Source: Actinomadura sp. GC306 (GTDB lineage: Bacteria; Actinomycetota; Actinomycetes; Streptosporangiales; Streptosporangiaceae). Taken from it: DNA of 48,912 bases. Position numbers and translations under genes: made by a program. The stretch's first letter is position 1. Each line of letters starts with the position of its first letter. The stretch covers positions 1-48,912 of the forward strand of contig NZ_SMKM01000014.1 in NCBI RefSeq assembly GCF_004348665.1, read 5' to 3'. Under the pieces are notes generated by a model. It saw only the letters and a program-made list of their open reading frames with translations, was not told the DNA's origin and searched no databases. This document shows positions 19,155 to 27,485 of the stretch, piece after piece.

Positions 19155-20234
19155 ATGAACATCGACCTCACCGGCACCACCACCCGCAAGATCCAGGACG
19201 CGCTGACGCAGTCGCGGCACCTGATGGGCGGGCCCGCCGTGGGCATGGTGCTGACCATGATCATCGTGACCGACGAGTCGGCGCAGTACGACGCGGTGCG
19301 CGCGGCGACGGAGGCGGCCCGCGAGCACCCCTGCCGGGTGCTGACCGTGATCTCGCGGGACCCGCGCGGCGGCTCGTCCCGGCTGGACGCCGAGATCCGG
19401 ATGGGCGAGACCGGGCCGGGCGAGACCGTGCTGCTGCGCATGTACGGGCCGCTCGCCGAGCACGCCGACTCGGTCGTCGTGCCGCTGCTGATGCCGGACA
19501 CGCCCGTGGTGACGTGGTGGCCGGGCGGCAAGGTGCCGAAGGTCCCGGGCAGGGACCCGCTCGGGACGCTGGCGCAGCGGCGGGTGACCGACTCCTACGC
19601 GGCCCGCGACCGGCTCGGCACCCTCGCGCAGCTCGCCGAGGGGTACCGGCCGGGCGACACCGACTTCGCGTGGACGCGGCTGACGTCGTGGCGGTCGCTG
19701 CTGGCCGCCGCGCTCGACCAGAAGCACGACGAGATCCTCGCCGGCGAGGTCGAGGCCGAGCCGGACAGCCCGAGCGCGGAGCTGCTGGCGGCGTGGCTGT
19801 CGGTCCGGCTGGGCGTCCCGATCGGCCGGACGGTCTCGGAGGGCCCCGGCCTCACCGGCGCGCGGCTGGTCACCGCCGGCGGCGACATCAAGATCCACCG
19901 GCCCGACGGGCGGGTGGCGACGCTGTGCCGTCCCGGCCAGCCGGACCGGCAGGTGTCGCTGGTGCGGCGCCCGATGGCCGAGCTGCTGGCCGAGGAGCTG
20001 CGGCGGCTCGACCCGGACGAGGTGTACCACGAGGCCGCCGTCCGGTTCGCGAAGGACCTCGCGGGCGGGACGCGGGAGGGCGTGGCGAAGGATCCGCTGT
20101 CGGCGACGGCGGAGGCGGCGCAGACGCGCCCCGCCAAGGAGGCCGTCAAGGAGGCCGCCGAGCAGGACGCGGAGAAGGACACGGAGGACGCCGCCGGGCA
20201 CGAGGCCGGCGCGGGCGGGGAGGACCGGTCATGA
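19155..20234 (+). CDS. opcA: Glucose-6-phosphate dehydrogenase assembly protein OpcA
   Basis: OpcA is an allosteric/assembly factor of G6PDH in cyanobacteria and actinobacteria. 359 residues; the conserved core covers about 1-310, with MPDTPVVTWWPG and the repeated S/T-rich substrate-like regions of the family. The last 50 residues (from about 310) are an Ala/Glu/Lys/Asp-rich tail, probably disordered, that makes this protein longer than typical OpcA proteins of about 300-310 residues. The ATG start has only a weak Shine-Dalgarno sequence. Its TGA overlaps the ATG of pgl (ATGA). Confidence 0.94.
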   Translation: MNIDLTGTTTRKIQDALTQSRHLMGGPAVGMVLTMIIVTDESAQYDAVRAATEAAREHPCRVLTVISRDPRGGSSRLDAEIRMGETGPGETVLLRMYGPLAEHADSVVVPLLMPDTPVVTWWPGGKVPKVPGRDPLGTLAQRRVTDSYAARDRLGTLAQLAEGYRPGDTDFAWTRLTSWRSLLAAALDQKHDEILAGEVEAEPDSPSAELLAAWLSVRLGVPIGRTVSEGPGLTGARLVTAGGDIKIHRPDGRVATLCRPGQPDRQVSLVRRPMAELLAEELRRLDPDEVYHEAAVRFAKDLAGGTREGVAKDPLSATAEAAQTRPAKEAVKEAAEQDAEKDTEDAAGHEAGAGGEDRS

Positions 20235-21004
20235 GCGTCCCCGAGGTCCTCCTCCACCGCGACCAGGGCGTGCTCGCCGAGGCGGCCGCGGCGCGGCTGG
20301 TCACCCGGATCGCCGACGCCCAGGCGGCGCGCGGCACGGCGTCGGTCGTGCTGACCGGCGGCGGCGTCGGCACGGCGGTGCTGGCCGCGCTGGGCGCCGG
20401 TGCGGCGCGCGACGCGGTCGACTGGGCGCGCCTGGACGTCTGGTGGGGCGACGAGCGTTTCCTGCCGGCCGGCGACCCGGAGCGCAACGAGACCGGCGCC
20501 CGGGAGGCGCTGCTCGACCGCGTCCCGCTGGATCCGGCGCGGGTGCATCCGATGCCGGCCGCAGACGGGCCGGACGGCGCCGACCCGGAGGCCGCGGCGG
20601 CCCGGTACGCCGACGAGCTGCTGTTCGCGGCGCATCCTGGGGCGGCGCCCAGGTCGGCGTTCGCGGTCCCCGCGTTCGACGTGCTGATGCTGGGCGTGGG
20701 CCCTGACGCGCACGTGGCGTCGCTGTTCCCGGGGCAGCCGGCGGTGGCGGAGGAGCGGCGGGCAGCGGTGGCCGTCCACGACGCACCGAAGCCGCCGCCG
20801 ACGCGGATCACGCTGACGTTCCCGGTGCTGCGGGCGGCGCGGGAGGTGTGGGTGCTGGCCGCGGGCGAGTCGAAGGCGGACGCCGTCCGGCTCGGGCTGT
20901 CGGGGGCGGATCCGGCGCAGGCGCCGGTCGCGGCGGCCCGCGGCCGGGAGCGGACGCTGTTCCTGCTGGACACGGCCGCGGCGTCGCGCCTCCCCGCCGG
21001 GTGA
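20231..21004 (+). CDS. pgl: 6-phosphogluconolactonase
   Basis: Hydrolyses the lactone made by Zwf to 6-phosphogluconate. 257 residues, DevB/glucosamine-6-phosphate isomerase fold. Motifs: VVLTGGGVGTAVL (sugar-phosphate binding), WWGDERFLP, ERNETGAREALL and GVGPDAHVASLFPG. The last normally reads GMGPDGHTASLFPG; the catalytic His and general form are kept. ATG overlaps the opcA stop by four bases. It is the last gene of the pentose-phosphate operon. Confidence 0.94.
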   Translation: MSVPEVLLHRDQGVLAEAAAARLVTRIADAQAARGTASVVLTGGGVGTAVLAALGAGAARDAVDWARLDVWWGDERFLPAGDPERNETGAREALLDRVPLDPARVHPMPAADGPDGADPEAAAARYADELLFAAHPGAAPRSAFAVPAFDVLMLGVGPDAHVASLFPGQPAVAEERRAAVAVHDAPKPPPTRITLTFPVLRAAREVWVLAAGESKADAVRLGLSGADPAQAPVAAARGRERTLFLLDTAAASRLPAG

Positions 21005-21107
21005 CCGGCTCACCGCGCCCCTGACCCGCCTTGGCGGAAACCCTGCTCCGCCTTGGGGGGACCGAAACAGTACCGGCGCTCCCGCATGCCTTCCGTGAAA
21101 CCGCGCA

Positions 21108-21120
21108 TACCCTGACCATG
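21108..21120 (+). promoter_or_regulatory. Promoter -10 box of L,D-transpeptidase gene
   Basis: TACCCT at 21108-21113 would place the transcription start near 21120, giving a leader of about 34 bases that carries GAGGAG (21141-21146) before the GTG at 21154. Confidence 0.4.
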
Positions 21121-21153
21121 AGGTTGCCCGCGTCGAGCGTGAGGAGTTCGCGA

Positions 21154-22365
21154 GTGCTCAAGGGTCGGACCGGGACGAGGATCGCGGCGGTCATCGGGGC
21201 GGCGGTCATCGCGGCCGCCGGCTGCTCGTCCGGCGGCGACGGCGACGGCGGCGGAGCGGGCGGGGGCGGCGGCAAGGGCTCGGACGCGGTGACGCTGTCC
21301 ATCACGCCCGCGACCGGTGCCCAGCAGGTCGCGCCGGAGAAGCCCGTCACCGTCAAGGCGGAGAACGGCAGGCTGACGGACGTCACCCTCACCCACGGCA
21401 AGAAGAACGAGAAGGCCGAGGGCACGCTCGCGCAGGACGGCACGTCGTGGAAGTCGGCGTGGTCGCTGAAGCCGTCCACGACGTACACGGTCACCGCCAA
21501 GGGCACCGGCGGCGACGGCGAGGAGGTCACCGAGACCTCCACGTTCACGACGCTGAAGCCCCGGGCGAAGCTGGAGAGCGGGATGTCGCCGCTGGACGGG
21601 GAGACCGTCGGCGTGGGCATGCCGGTCCAGCTGCTGCTGTCCAGGCCGGTGAGCACGAAGGCGGGCAAGGTCGCGGTGGAGAAGTCCCTGGAGATCCAGA
21701 TGTCGCAGCCGGTCCAGGGCGCCTGGTACTGGATGAGCGACAAGGAGGTCCAGTTCCGGCCGCGCGAGTACTGGCCGACCGGGCAGAAGGTGAAGGTCAC
21801 CGCGCATCTCGCCGGCGTGAAGATCGCCGACGGCGTGTACGGGGTCGCGGACCGCAGCGCGAGCTTCACGGTCGGCGAGAAGCACGTCACCACGGTGGAC
21901 GCGCGCAAGCACCGCGCGACGGTGACCGAGAACGGCGAGACCCTGAAGAACATCAAGGTCAGCCTCGGCAAGCCGGGCCACGAGAGCTACAGCGGGACGA
22001 TGATCGTCCAGGAGAAGGCGAAGGACATCATCATGGACTCGGCGACCACCGGCAACCCGGGCGAGTACCGGATCCCGACGAAGTGGAACGTCCGCCTCAC
22101 CTACAGCGGCGTCTTCGTCCACTCGGCGCCGTGGTCGACCGCCTCGCAGGGCAGCGACAACGTCAGCCACGGGTGCGTCAACATGTCGCCGGGGAACGCG
22201 AAGTGGTTCTACGACTTCTCCAAGCGGGGCGACATCGTGAAGGTGACGGGGACGTCCCGCGAGCTGCGGTTCGGGAACGGCCCGACGCCGTGGGCGAAGT
22301 CCTGGGAGGACTGGCTGGCGGGCGGCGCGATCGGCGAGCCGGTCACCGGCACCCCGCTGACCTGA
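21154..22365 (+). CDS. L,D-transpeptidase (YkuD) lipoprotein with Ig-like domains
   Basis: Predicted cell-wall enzyme that makes 3-3 peptidoglycan cross-links or attaches proteins. From the GTG at 21154 it has 403 residues: a lipoprotein signal with IAAAGC (Cys24), a Gly/Asp-rich linker, two beta-rich Ig-like domains (about 45-125 and 130-215), the YkuD catalytic domain with HSAPWS and SHGCVNMS (His339, Cys341), and a Trp-rich C-terminal cap. This is the mycobacterial LdtMt2-like arrangement. I prefer GTG 21154 over ATG 21118 because GAGGAG lies 7 bases before it and the signal peptide then starts correctly. Acts outside the membrane. Confidence 0.92.
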   Translation: MLKGRTGTRIAAVIGAAVIAAAGCSSGGDGDGGGAGGGGGKGSDAVTLSITPATGAQQVAPEKPVTVKAENGRLTDVTLTHGKKNEKAEGTLAQDGTSWKSAWSLKPSTTYTVTAKGTGGDGEEVTETSTFTTLKPRAKLESGMSPLDGETVGVGMPVQLLLSRPVSTKAGKVAVEKSLEIQMSQPVQGAWYWMSDKEVQFRPREYWPTGQKVKVTAHLAGVKIADGVYGVADRSASFTVGEKHVTTVDARKHRATVTENGETLKNIKVSLGKPGHESYSGTMIVQEKAKDIIMDSATTGNPGEYRIPTKWNVRLTYSGVFVHSAPWSTASQGSDNVSHGCVNMSPGNAKWFYDFSKRGDIVKVTGTSRELRFGNGPTPWAKSWEDWLAGGAIGEPVTGTPLT

Positions 22366-22418
22366 CCGTTCGCGGCGGCCGCCCCGGTGCCGCGTGCGGC
22401 GGCACGCGAGATCACTGG

Positions 22419-22434
22419 CAGACTGTGGGACATG
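22419..22434 (+). promoter_or_regulatory. Leaderless promoter of cupin gene
   Basis: CAGACT (22419-22424), 7 bases, ATG at 22432. The box is one base off TANNNT. No Shine-Dalgarno sequence. Confidence 0.35.
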
Positions 22435-22764
22435 CAGAAGCTCTCGTTGCACGCACACGCACGTGACCAGCTCAAGCGCGCCGCGGCCGGCTCCACCGGG
22501 CGCAGCGCCGACACCGTCTACGGCGGCCACGAACGCGTGCTGCGCCAGACCGTGATCGCGCTGACCTCGGGCACGTCGCTGGCCGAGCACGAGAACCCCG
22601 GCGAGGCCACGCTCGTGGTGCTGCAGGGGCGCGTCCGGATGGTGGCCGGGGAGAACTCCTGGGAGGGCATCTCCGGGGACCTCCTGATCATCCCGGACGC
22701 GCGGCACAGCCTGGAGGCCCTGGAGGACGCCGCCGTCCTGCTCACGGTCGCCAAGACCCGCTAG
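22432..22764 (+). CDS. Small cupin-domain protein
   Basis: 110-residue single-domain cupin. The conserved beta-barrel region is visible as LAEHENPGEATLVVLQGRVRMV and GDLLIIPDARHSLEALEDA, but the usual metal-binding HxH is reduced (AEHEN, ARHSL), so at most His residues of AEHE and RHS plus Glu could bind metal. Function unknown; such stand-alone cupins are often sensors or small-molecule binders. The 66 bases before it hold only the leaderless -10-like box. Confidence 0.75.
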   Translation: MQKLSLHAHARDQLKRAAAGSTGRSADTVYGGHERVLRQTVIALTSGTSLAEHENPGEATLVVLQGRVRMVAGENSWEGISGDLLIIPDARHSLEALEDAAVLLTVAKTR

Positions 22765-22781
22765 ACCGCCGCACCACCGGA

Positions 22782-22807
22782 CCCGGGCCGCCTGCGGCGG
22801 GCCGGGG
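22782..22807. terminator. Bidirectional terminator hairpin
   Basis: CCCGGGCCGCC, a TGC loop and GGCGGGCCGGGG form an imperfect strong stem between the convergent cupin and winged-helix regulator genes. Confidence 0.5.
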
Positions 22808-22809
22808 CC

Positions 22810-23448
22810 TCAGCCGCGGCGCAGGTGCGCGAGGCAGGCGCCGGGTTCGGCGAAGGGCTCCAGCCGCTGCGCCTCGACGGGCGCGTCCAGTTCGGTGAGC
22901 GCGCCCTGCATGAGCCCCAGGTGGACGTCGCAGACGAGCGGCCCGTACTCCTCGGCCAGTTCGAGGAACGGGCAGTGCCGCAGCCGGATGACGTCCCCGT
23001 CGGGCTTCGGGGCGAAGTCCAGGTCGTCGAGGAGGGCGGTCAGCCGCTCGGCGGCCTCCTCCTCGGTCATCCGCTGGAACGGCGGCGGGCGTTCGACGAG
23101 GTAGCGGCCCCATTCGCGGCCCGCCTGCGCGGCGTCCTCGCGCCCCTCCGCACCGTCGGCGGCGAGGCGGCTGAGCAGAATCTGGGCGAGCAGCCGGTAG
23201 CCGCGTGCGCCGCCGCGGTCCATCCCCGGGCGGGCGGCGTAGACGGTGCGGGGGCGTCCCGGGCCGGAGGGCTGCTCGACGGTGCGCTCGACGGCGCCGT
23301 CCGCGGCCAGGGCGTCCAGGTGGAAGCGCGCGGTGTTGGCGTGCACGCCGAGGCGCTCGGCGACGTCGGTGACCCCGAGCGGGGTGCGGGCGTCGCGCAG
23401 GACGTCCAGGACCTCGCGCCGGCGTGGCCGCTCGCGTTCGCTCGCCAT
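22810..23448 (-). CDS. Winged-helix transcriptional regulator with conserved cysteines (COG2345 type)
   Basis: 212 residues. N-terminal ArsR/DeoR-like winged helix (about 10-75: VTDVAERLGVHANTARFHLDAL, then the RPRTVYAA wing). The C-terminal domain carries Cys159 (RHCPF), Cys173 (LVCDVHLGLMQG) and Cys205 (EPGACLAHL). COG2345 includes SufR, whose cysteines hold an Fe-S cluster; this protein has three cysteines in a similar order, so redox or Fe-S sensing is plausible but not shown. No suf genes are adjacent. The ATG is chosen by the length of the conserved helix-turn-helix. A 35-bp palindrome lies 56 bases upstream, probably its own operator. Confidence 0.85.
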   Translation of the reverse strand: MASERERPRRREVLDVLRDARTPLGVTDVAERLGVHANTARFHLDALAADGAVERTVEQPSGPGRPRTVYAARPGMDRGGARGYRLLAQILLSRLAADGAEGREDAAQAGREWGRYLVERPPPFQRMTEEEAAERLTALLDDLDFAPKPDGDVIRLRHCPFLELAEEYGPLVCDVHLGLMQGALTELDAPVEAQRLEPFAEPGACLAHLRRG

Positions 23449-23503
23449 GCCGCCCCTCCCCTTCCTGCGGCGGCACCGCGACCGCCCGCCACGGTGCCCT
23501 CCA

Positions 23504-23538
23504 CCACGTTTTCACAAATAATACTGTGTAAATCGTGG
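23504..23538. promoter_or_regulatory. Palindromic operator in AT-rich promoter island
   Basis: Outer arms CCACG (23504-23508) and CGTGG (23534-23538) enclose inner arms TTTTCACA (23509-23516) and TGTGTAAA (23525-23532). It is the most AT-rich stretch nearby. TATTAT on the minus strand (23523-23518) is a good -10 for the winged-helix gene; the site therefore covers that promoter. Around 23540-23620 AGGAGG is present but no credible start follows it. Confidence 0.7.
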
Positions 23539-23620
23539 AATGAGGAGGCGGCACGGTCGCCCAGACCAAAGTCGGTACGGCGGCAGACCTGCGGACGCCG
23601 CCGGGCCGGCGCGGCGTGGC

Positions 23621-23636
23621 TACCGTTGACCCCGTG
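23621..23636 (+). promoter_or_regulatory. Leaderless promoter of histidine kinase 1 gene
   Basis: TACCGT (23621-23626), 7 bases, GTG at 23634. No Shine-Dalgarno sequence for this GTG or the in-frame GTG at 23616. Confidence 0.45.
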
Positions 23637-24788
23637 GACCTCAGGCGATCGTGGCGGGACCGGCTCGGGGACGCGGGGCTCGCCGCCGCGGCCGCGGTCC
23701 TCGGCCTGCTGCTGCTCCAGGCGTCGACCGAGGACGCGGCACCCGGCGAGCAGATCCCGGTGCCCGTGGAGCTGGCGTCGGGCGCGGCATCGCTCGTCAT
23801 CCTGGTGCTGTTCCGGCGCCGGCACCCGCTCGGCACGGCGGTGGCGCTGGTCCTCCTGCAGTGGCTCGCGACGACGATCTTCGGCACGGCCGCGATCGCG
23901 GTGTACTCGCTGGCGGTGCTGCGGCCCTGGAGGTACGTCCTGCCGGTCGCCGCGCTGAGCCTGGCGCTGATCATCACGATGTTCCGCTTGGTGGAGGCGC
24001 CCGACTTCGTCGAGGGCGCGGTCGTGTTCACGCTGATGTACGCGGTGCTGGTCACGGCGGGCATGCTCGTCCGGTCCCGGCGGATGCTCATCGCGTCGCT
24101 GAAGGAGCGGGCCCGCGCCGCCGAGACCGAGCAGCGGCTCCGCGTCGAGGAGGCCCGGCTGCTGGAGCGCGAGCGGATCGCCCGCGAGATGCACGACGTC
24201 CTCGCGCACCGGATCTCGCTGCTGGCGGTGCACGCCGGGGCGCTGGAGTTCCGCCCGGACATGCCCGACGACCAGCGCGAGGCCGCCGGGGTCATCCGGC
24301 GCAGCGCCTACGAGGCGATGGAGGACCTGCGCGAGGTGATCGGCGTCCTGCGCGACGACGCCGAGGGCGGCGAGGGCGCGGACCCGCGGCGGCCGCAGCC
24401 GACGCTCGCCGACGTGTCCGGGCTCGTCCAGGAGTCGCGGCGCGCCGGCGGCCGCATCACGCTGGAGCAGGACATACCCGATCCGGAGGACGTCCCGTCC
24501 CGGGTGGGCCGGCACGCCTACCGGATCGTCCAGGAGGGGCTGACCAACGCCCGCAAGCACGCGCCCGGCGCCCGCGTCGAGGTGCGGCTGGCCGCCGGGG
24601 CGGACCTGGAGATCGAGATCGTCAACGCGCTGCCGCGGGACCGGCCCGCGCTCGCGATGCCCGGGTCGGGCGCGGGCCTGGTCGGCCTCGCCGAGCGGGT
24701 CGCGCTGCTGGGCGGCACGCTGGAGCACGGCCGCACCGGCGACGGCCGTTTCCGGTTGCGCGCCCGGCTGCCCCTGCGCACCGTCTAG
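23634..24788 (+). CDS. Sensor histidine kinase 1 (NarL/DesK type)
   Basis: 384 residues. The N-terminus has about four to five membrane segments (from residue 14 to 145) with no large extracellular domain, then a coiled linker rich in Arg/Glu, a HisKA_3 dimerisation domain with EMHDVLAH (His187 phosphorylated) and a HATPase domain with GLTNARKHAPGA and GSGAGLVGLAERV. It should autophosphorylate and pass phosphate to the NarL-type regulator at 25298-25963, from which it is separated by a PPOX-fold gene. The start is ambiguous between GTG 23634 and GTG 23616; the former follows a leaderless -10 box. Confidence 0.9.
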   Translation: MDLRRSWRDRLGDAGLAAAAAVLGLLLLQASTEDAAPGEQIPVPVELASGAASLVILVLFRRRHPLGTAVALVLLQWLATTIFGTAAIAVYSLAVLRPWRYVLPVAALSLALIITMFRLVEAPDFVEGAVVFTLMYAVLVTAGMLVRSRRMLIASLKERARAAETEQRLRVEEARLLERERIAREMHDVLAHRISLLAVHAGALEFRPDMPDDQREAAGVIRRSAYEAMEDLREVIGVLRDDAEGGEGADPRRPQPTLADVSGLVQESRRAGGRITLEQDIPDPEDVPSRVGRHAYRIVQEGLTNARKHAPGARVEVRLAAGADLEIEIVNALPRDRPALAMPGSGAGLVGLAERVALLGGTLEHGRTGDGRFRLRARLPLRTV

Positions 24789-24791
24789 GAT
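24786..24791 (+). promoter_or_regulatory. -10 box before PPOX-fold gene
   Basis: TAGGAT overlaps the kinase stop codon. A transcript starting near 24797 would have a leader of about 34 bases carrying GGAGGG before the ATG at 24831. Confidence 0.35.
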
Positions 24792-24830
24792 CACGCATGT
24801 CCCCGCCGGACGGAGGGAAGGGTCACCGGC

Positions 24831-25259
24831 ATGGCAGCGAACTCCTCGTCCTCGCCCGACCTCGAAGAGCTCGACCGGGCCCAGTGCATGGCGCTGCTCG
24901 GCGCGGGCGGCATCGGCCGCGTCGCCTTCGACGACGGCGAGGGGCCCACGGTCGTCCCGGTGAACTACGCCGTCGACGGGGACGGGGTGGTCTTCCGCAC
25001 GTCGGCCTCGGGGCGGCTGAACCGCAGCCTGCTGACGTCCGTGGTCGGCGGCGAGGTGCGGGCGGCGTTCGAGGTCGACCGGTACGACGAGACGAGCCGC
25101 GAGGGGTGGAGCGTCCTGCTGCGCGGCGGCGTCCACCCGCTGAGCGACGCGGAGAAGGCGGCCGCCGCGCGGGTCGAGCCCTGGCCCGGCGGCGAGCGCG
25201 AGGCGTGGTTCCGGATGGCGGCGCGGGAGGTCACCGGCCGCCGGGTGCACCGCGCCTGA
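24831..25259 (+). CDS. PPOX-fold (pyridoxamine 5'-phosphate oxidase-like) flavin/F420-binding protein
   Basis: 142 residues, split-barrel family. LLGAGGIGRVAFDDGEGPTVVPVNYAVDGDGVVFRT is the typical N-terminal strand pattern, followed by AAFEVDRYDETSREGWSVLLRGG. Small members bind FMN, heme or F420; which one is not decidable here. ATG at 24831 follows GGAGGGAAGG. It lies between a histidine kinase and its response regulator, so it could be co-regulated or could be a redox accessory to the sensor (inference). Confidence 0.85.
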   Translation: MAANSSSSPDLEELDRAQCMALLGAGGIGRVAFDDGEGPTVVPVNYAVDGDGVVFRTSASGRLNRSLLTSVVGGEVRAAFEVDRYDETSREGWSVLLRGGVHPLSDAEKAAAARVEPWPGGEREAWFRMAAREVTGRRVHRA

Positions 25260-25285
25260 CCGCCGGGCGGGGCGCCGCGAGGCCA

Positions 25286-25300
25286 TAGGGTGACGGGATG
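25286..25300 (+). promoter_or_regulatory. Leaderless promoter of response regulator 1 gene
   Basis: TAGGGT (25286-25291), six bases, ATG at 25298. Confidence 0.5.
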
Positions 25301-25963
25301 GACTCCCCGACCATCCGGGTGCTGATCGTGGACGACGACGCGCTCGTCCGCGCCGGCCTGTCGATGATGCTGTCGAACGCCGCGGACCTGGAGATCGTGG
25401 GGGACGCCGCCGACGGCGCCGAGGTCGTGGCGGCGGTGAACCGGCACCGGCCCGACGTCGTGCTGATGGACATCCGGATGCCGCGGCTGGACGGGCTCGC
25501 CGCGACCGAGCTGCTGCGCTCCCGCCGCGAACCGCCCGAGATCATCATCCTGACGACGTTCGACACCGACGACCACATCGTGCGCGCGATGCGGGCGGGC
25601 GCGAGCGGCTTCCTGCTGAAGCACACGCCGCCGCCGGACATCATCCGGGCGATCCGGGAGGTCGCGGCCGGGGAGCCGATGATGTCGCCGGCGGTGCTGC
25701 GCAAGATGATGTCCTACGTCGCGGGCTCGGGCGCCGACCCGCGCCGGGCCCGCGCCCGGGAGCTGCTGGACCGGCTGAGCGACGGCGAGCGCGCCGTGGC
25801 GGCGCTCGTCGGCCAGGGCCGCACCAACGGCGAGATCGGCCGGGAGCTGTCGCTCAGCGTCGCCACCGTGAAGGCGTACGTGTCGCGGCTGCTGACGAAG
25901 CTGGAGCTGAACAACCGCGTCCAGATCGCCCTCCTCGTCCACGACGCCGCCCTCGACGACTAG
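25298..25963 (+). CDS. NarL/FixJ-family response regulator 1
   Basis: 221 residues. Receiver domain 1-120 with acidic pocket VDDD (11-14), phospho-acceptor Asp58 (VLMDIRMP), Thr of ILTTF and Lys of FLLK. LuxR-type helix-turn-helix at the C-terminus (SDGERAVAALVGQGRTNGEIGRELSLSVATVKAYVSRLLTKL). Partner of histidine kinase 1. It has its own leaderless promoter. Its TAG stop shares a CTAG tetranucleotide with the stop of the convergent MFS gene. Confidence 0.93.
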   Translation: MDSPTIRVLIVDDDALVRAGLSMMLSNAADLEIVGDAADGAEVVAAVNRHRPDVVLMDIRMPRLDGLAATELLRSRREPPEIIILTTFDTDDHIVRAMRAGASGFLLKHTPPPDIIRAIREVAAGEPMMSPAVLRKMMSYVAGSGADPRRARARELLDRLSDGERAVAALVGQGRTNGEIGRELSLSVATVKAYVSRLLTKLELNNRVQIALLVHDAALDD

Positions 25964-27474
25964 GTCCGCGGCCCGCGCGGCCGCAGCGGGACGTCGCGCA
26001 GGAGCAGCGCCGCGGCGAGGCCCGCCAGGAGGACGGGCAGCGCGGTGAGGAACAGGTCGGAGAAGGCCGCCGCGAACGCCTCCGTGACGGCGTCCCGCAC
26101 GGGTCCGGGGAGGGTGGCGAGGACGTCGGGGCGGACGGCGTCGTCGAACGCGGGCACCCGGCCGCCGGGGGCGCGGCGCCCGATCTCCTCGGCGAACCGG
26201 CTCGCCACGATGCCGCCGAACACCGCCATGCCCGCGGCGGTGCCGAGCATCCGGGCCGCGAACACGCCCGAGCTCGCCGCGCCGAGGTCGCGGTGCGGCG
26301 CGGCGTTCTGCGCGATGAGCACGACGACCTGCTGGGACAGCCCCGCACCGAAGCCGAGCAGCGCCATGTAGCAGCCCGCGGTGACCATGTGGGTGCCGGT
26401 GTCCATCGTCGCGAGCAGCGCGGCGCCGGCGGCGCTGAGCGCCATGCTCGCCGCGGGCAGCCGGTGGTAGCGGCCGGTCCGGGCGATGTGCCGGCCGGCG
26501 AGCATCGCGGCGGCGACGAGGCCGAGCATCATCGGCAGCACGAGCAGGCCGGAGCGGGCCGCCCCCGCTCCCCCGACGACCTGGAAGAACATCGGCAGGT
26601 AGGTGGCGAGCCCGAACCCGGTCGCGCCGCCCGCGGCCGCGACGGCGCACGCCACCGCGAACGACCGGTCGCGGAACAGCCGCGGCGGGACGACCGGCTC
26701 GGCGGCCGTGCGCTCCGCGAGGAGCCAGCAGCCGAACAGCAGCACCGACCCCGCCGCGAGCCCCGCGACGACGGGCGAGTCCCAGGCGTACCGCGTCCCG
26801 GCCCAGCTGGTGAGCAGCGTGAAGCAGGTGAGGGCCGCGCCGAGCAGGACGATCCCCGGATAGTCGATCCGCGGCCTGCCCTCCGGCGCGGGCAGCCGCA
26901 GGAACAGCACGGTCGTGGCGACGGCGGCCAGGCCGAGGGGCAGGTTGACGTAGAACACCCACCGCCACGACGCGTGGCCGGTGAGCAGGCCGCCGATCAG
27001 CGGCCCCGCGACACTGGACACCGCGAAGATCAGCGCGGAGTAGCCCTGGTACTTCGCGCGCTCCCGCGGCTCGAACAGGTCGCCGGTCACCGCGAACATC
27101 GAGCTCATCAGGCACCCGGCTGCGGCGCCCTGGACGACGCGGAACGCGATCAGCCAGCCCATCGACGGCGCCGCCCCGCACGCCGCCGAGCCCGCCAGGA
27201 ACCCGAGCAGGCCGATCAGCAGGACGGGCCGCCGGCCGAACTGGTCCCCCAGCCGTCCCGACAGCGGGACGGTGACGCTGGTGGCCAGCACGTACGCGGT
27301 CGACACCCACGCGATGCGGTCGAGCCCGCCGAGGTCCCCGACGATCGTGGGCAGCGCGGTGCTGAGCACGGTCGCGTCCAGCGACGACATGAGCCCCGCG
27401 AGCATCAGCCCGCCGAACGCGGCCAGCCGGTGGCGCCGGCTCATGGGCGCGGTCCGCCCGGACGACACACTCAT
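25960..27474 (-). CDS. MFS multidrug exporter, DHA2 (EmrB/QacA) family
   Basis: 504 residues with about 14 membrane segments. Motif D1/C-type features: LDATVLSTALPTIVGDLGG near the N-terminus, GRLGDQFGRRPVLLIGL (loop 2-3), FRVVQGAAAGCLMSSMFAV, and GPLIGGLLTGHASWRWVFYVNLPLG. Proton-driven efflux of drugs is the family role; the substrate is unknown. ATG 27474 is chosen over GTG 27480 because GAGG sits five bases before it. The divergent marR at 27558 is the likely repressor. Confidence 0.92.
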   Translation of the reverse strand: MSVSSGRTAPMSRRHRLAAFGGLMLAGLMSSLDATVLSTALPTIVGDLGGLDRIAWVSTAYVLATSVTVPLSGRLGDQFGRRPVLLIGLLGFLAGSAACGAAPSMGWLIAFRVVQGAAAGCLMSSMFAVTGDLFEPRERAKYQGYSALIFAVSSVAGPLIGGLLTGHASWRWVFYVNLPLGLAAVATTVLFLRLPAPEGRPRIDYPGIVLLGAALTCFTLLTSWAGTRYAWDSPVVAGLAAGSVLLFGCWLLAERTAAEPVVPPRLFRDRSFAVACAVAAAGGATGFGLATYLPMFFQVVGGAGAARSGLLVLPMMLGLVAAAMLAGRHIARTGRYHRLPAASMALSAAGAALLATMDTGTHMVTAGCYMALLGFGAGLSQQVVVLIAQNAAPHRDLGAASSGVFAARMLGTAAGMAVFGGIVASRFAEEIGRRAPGGRVPAFDDAVRPDVLATLPGPVRDAVTEAFAAAFSDLFLTALPVLLAGLAAALLLRDVPLRPRGPRT

Positions 27475-27485
27475 ATGCACCTCAC

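Noticed and set aside
23540..23630. AGGAGG followed by an open frame reading VAQTK... in phase with histidine kinase 1, and a small ATGAGGAGG frame
   Set aside because: The in-phase codon after AGGAGG is GTC, not a start, and the small frame ends within 30 codons without protein-like features. The leaderless GTG at 23634 explains the kinase start better.
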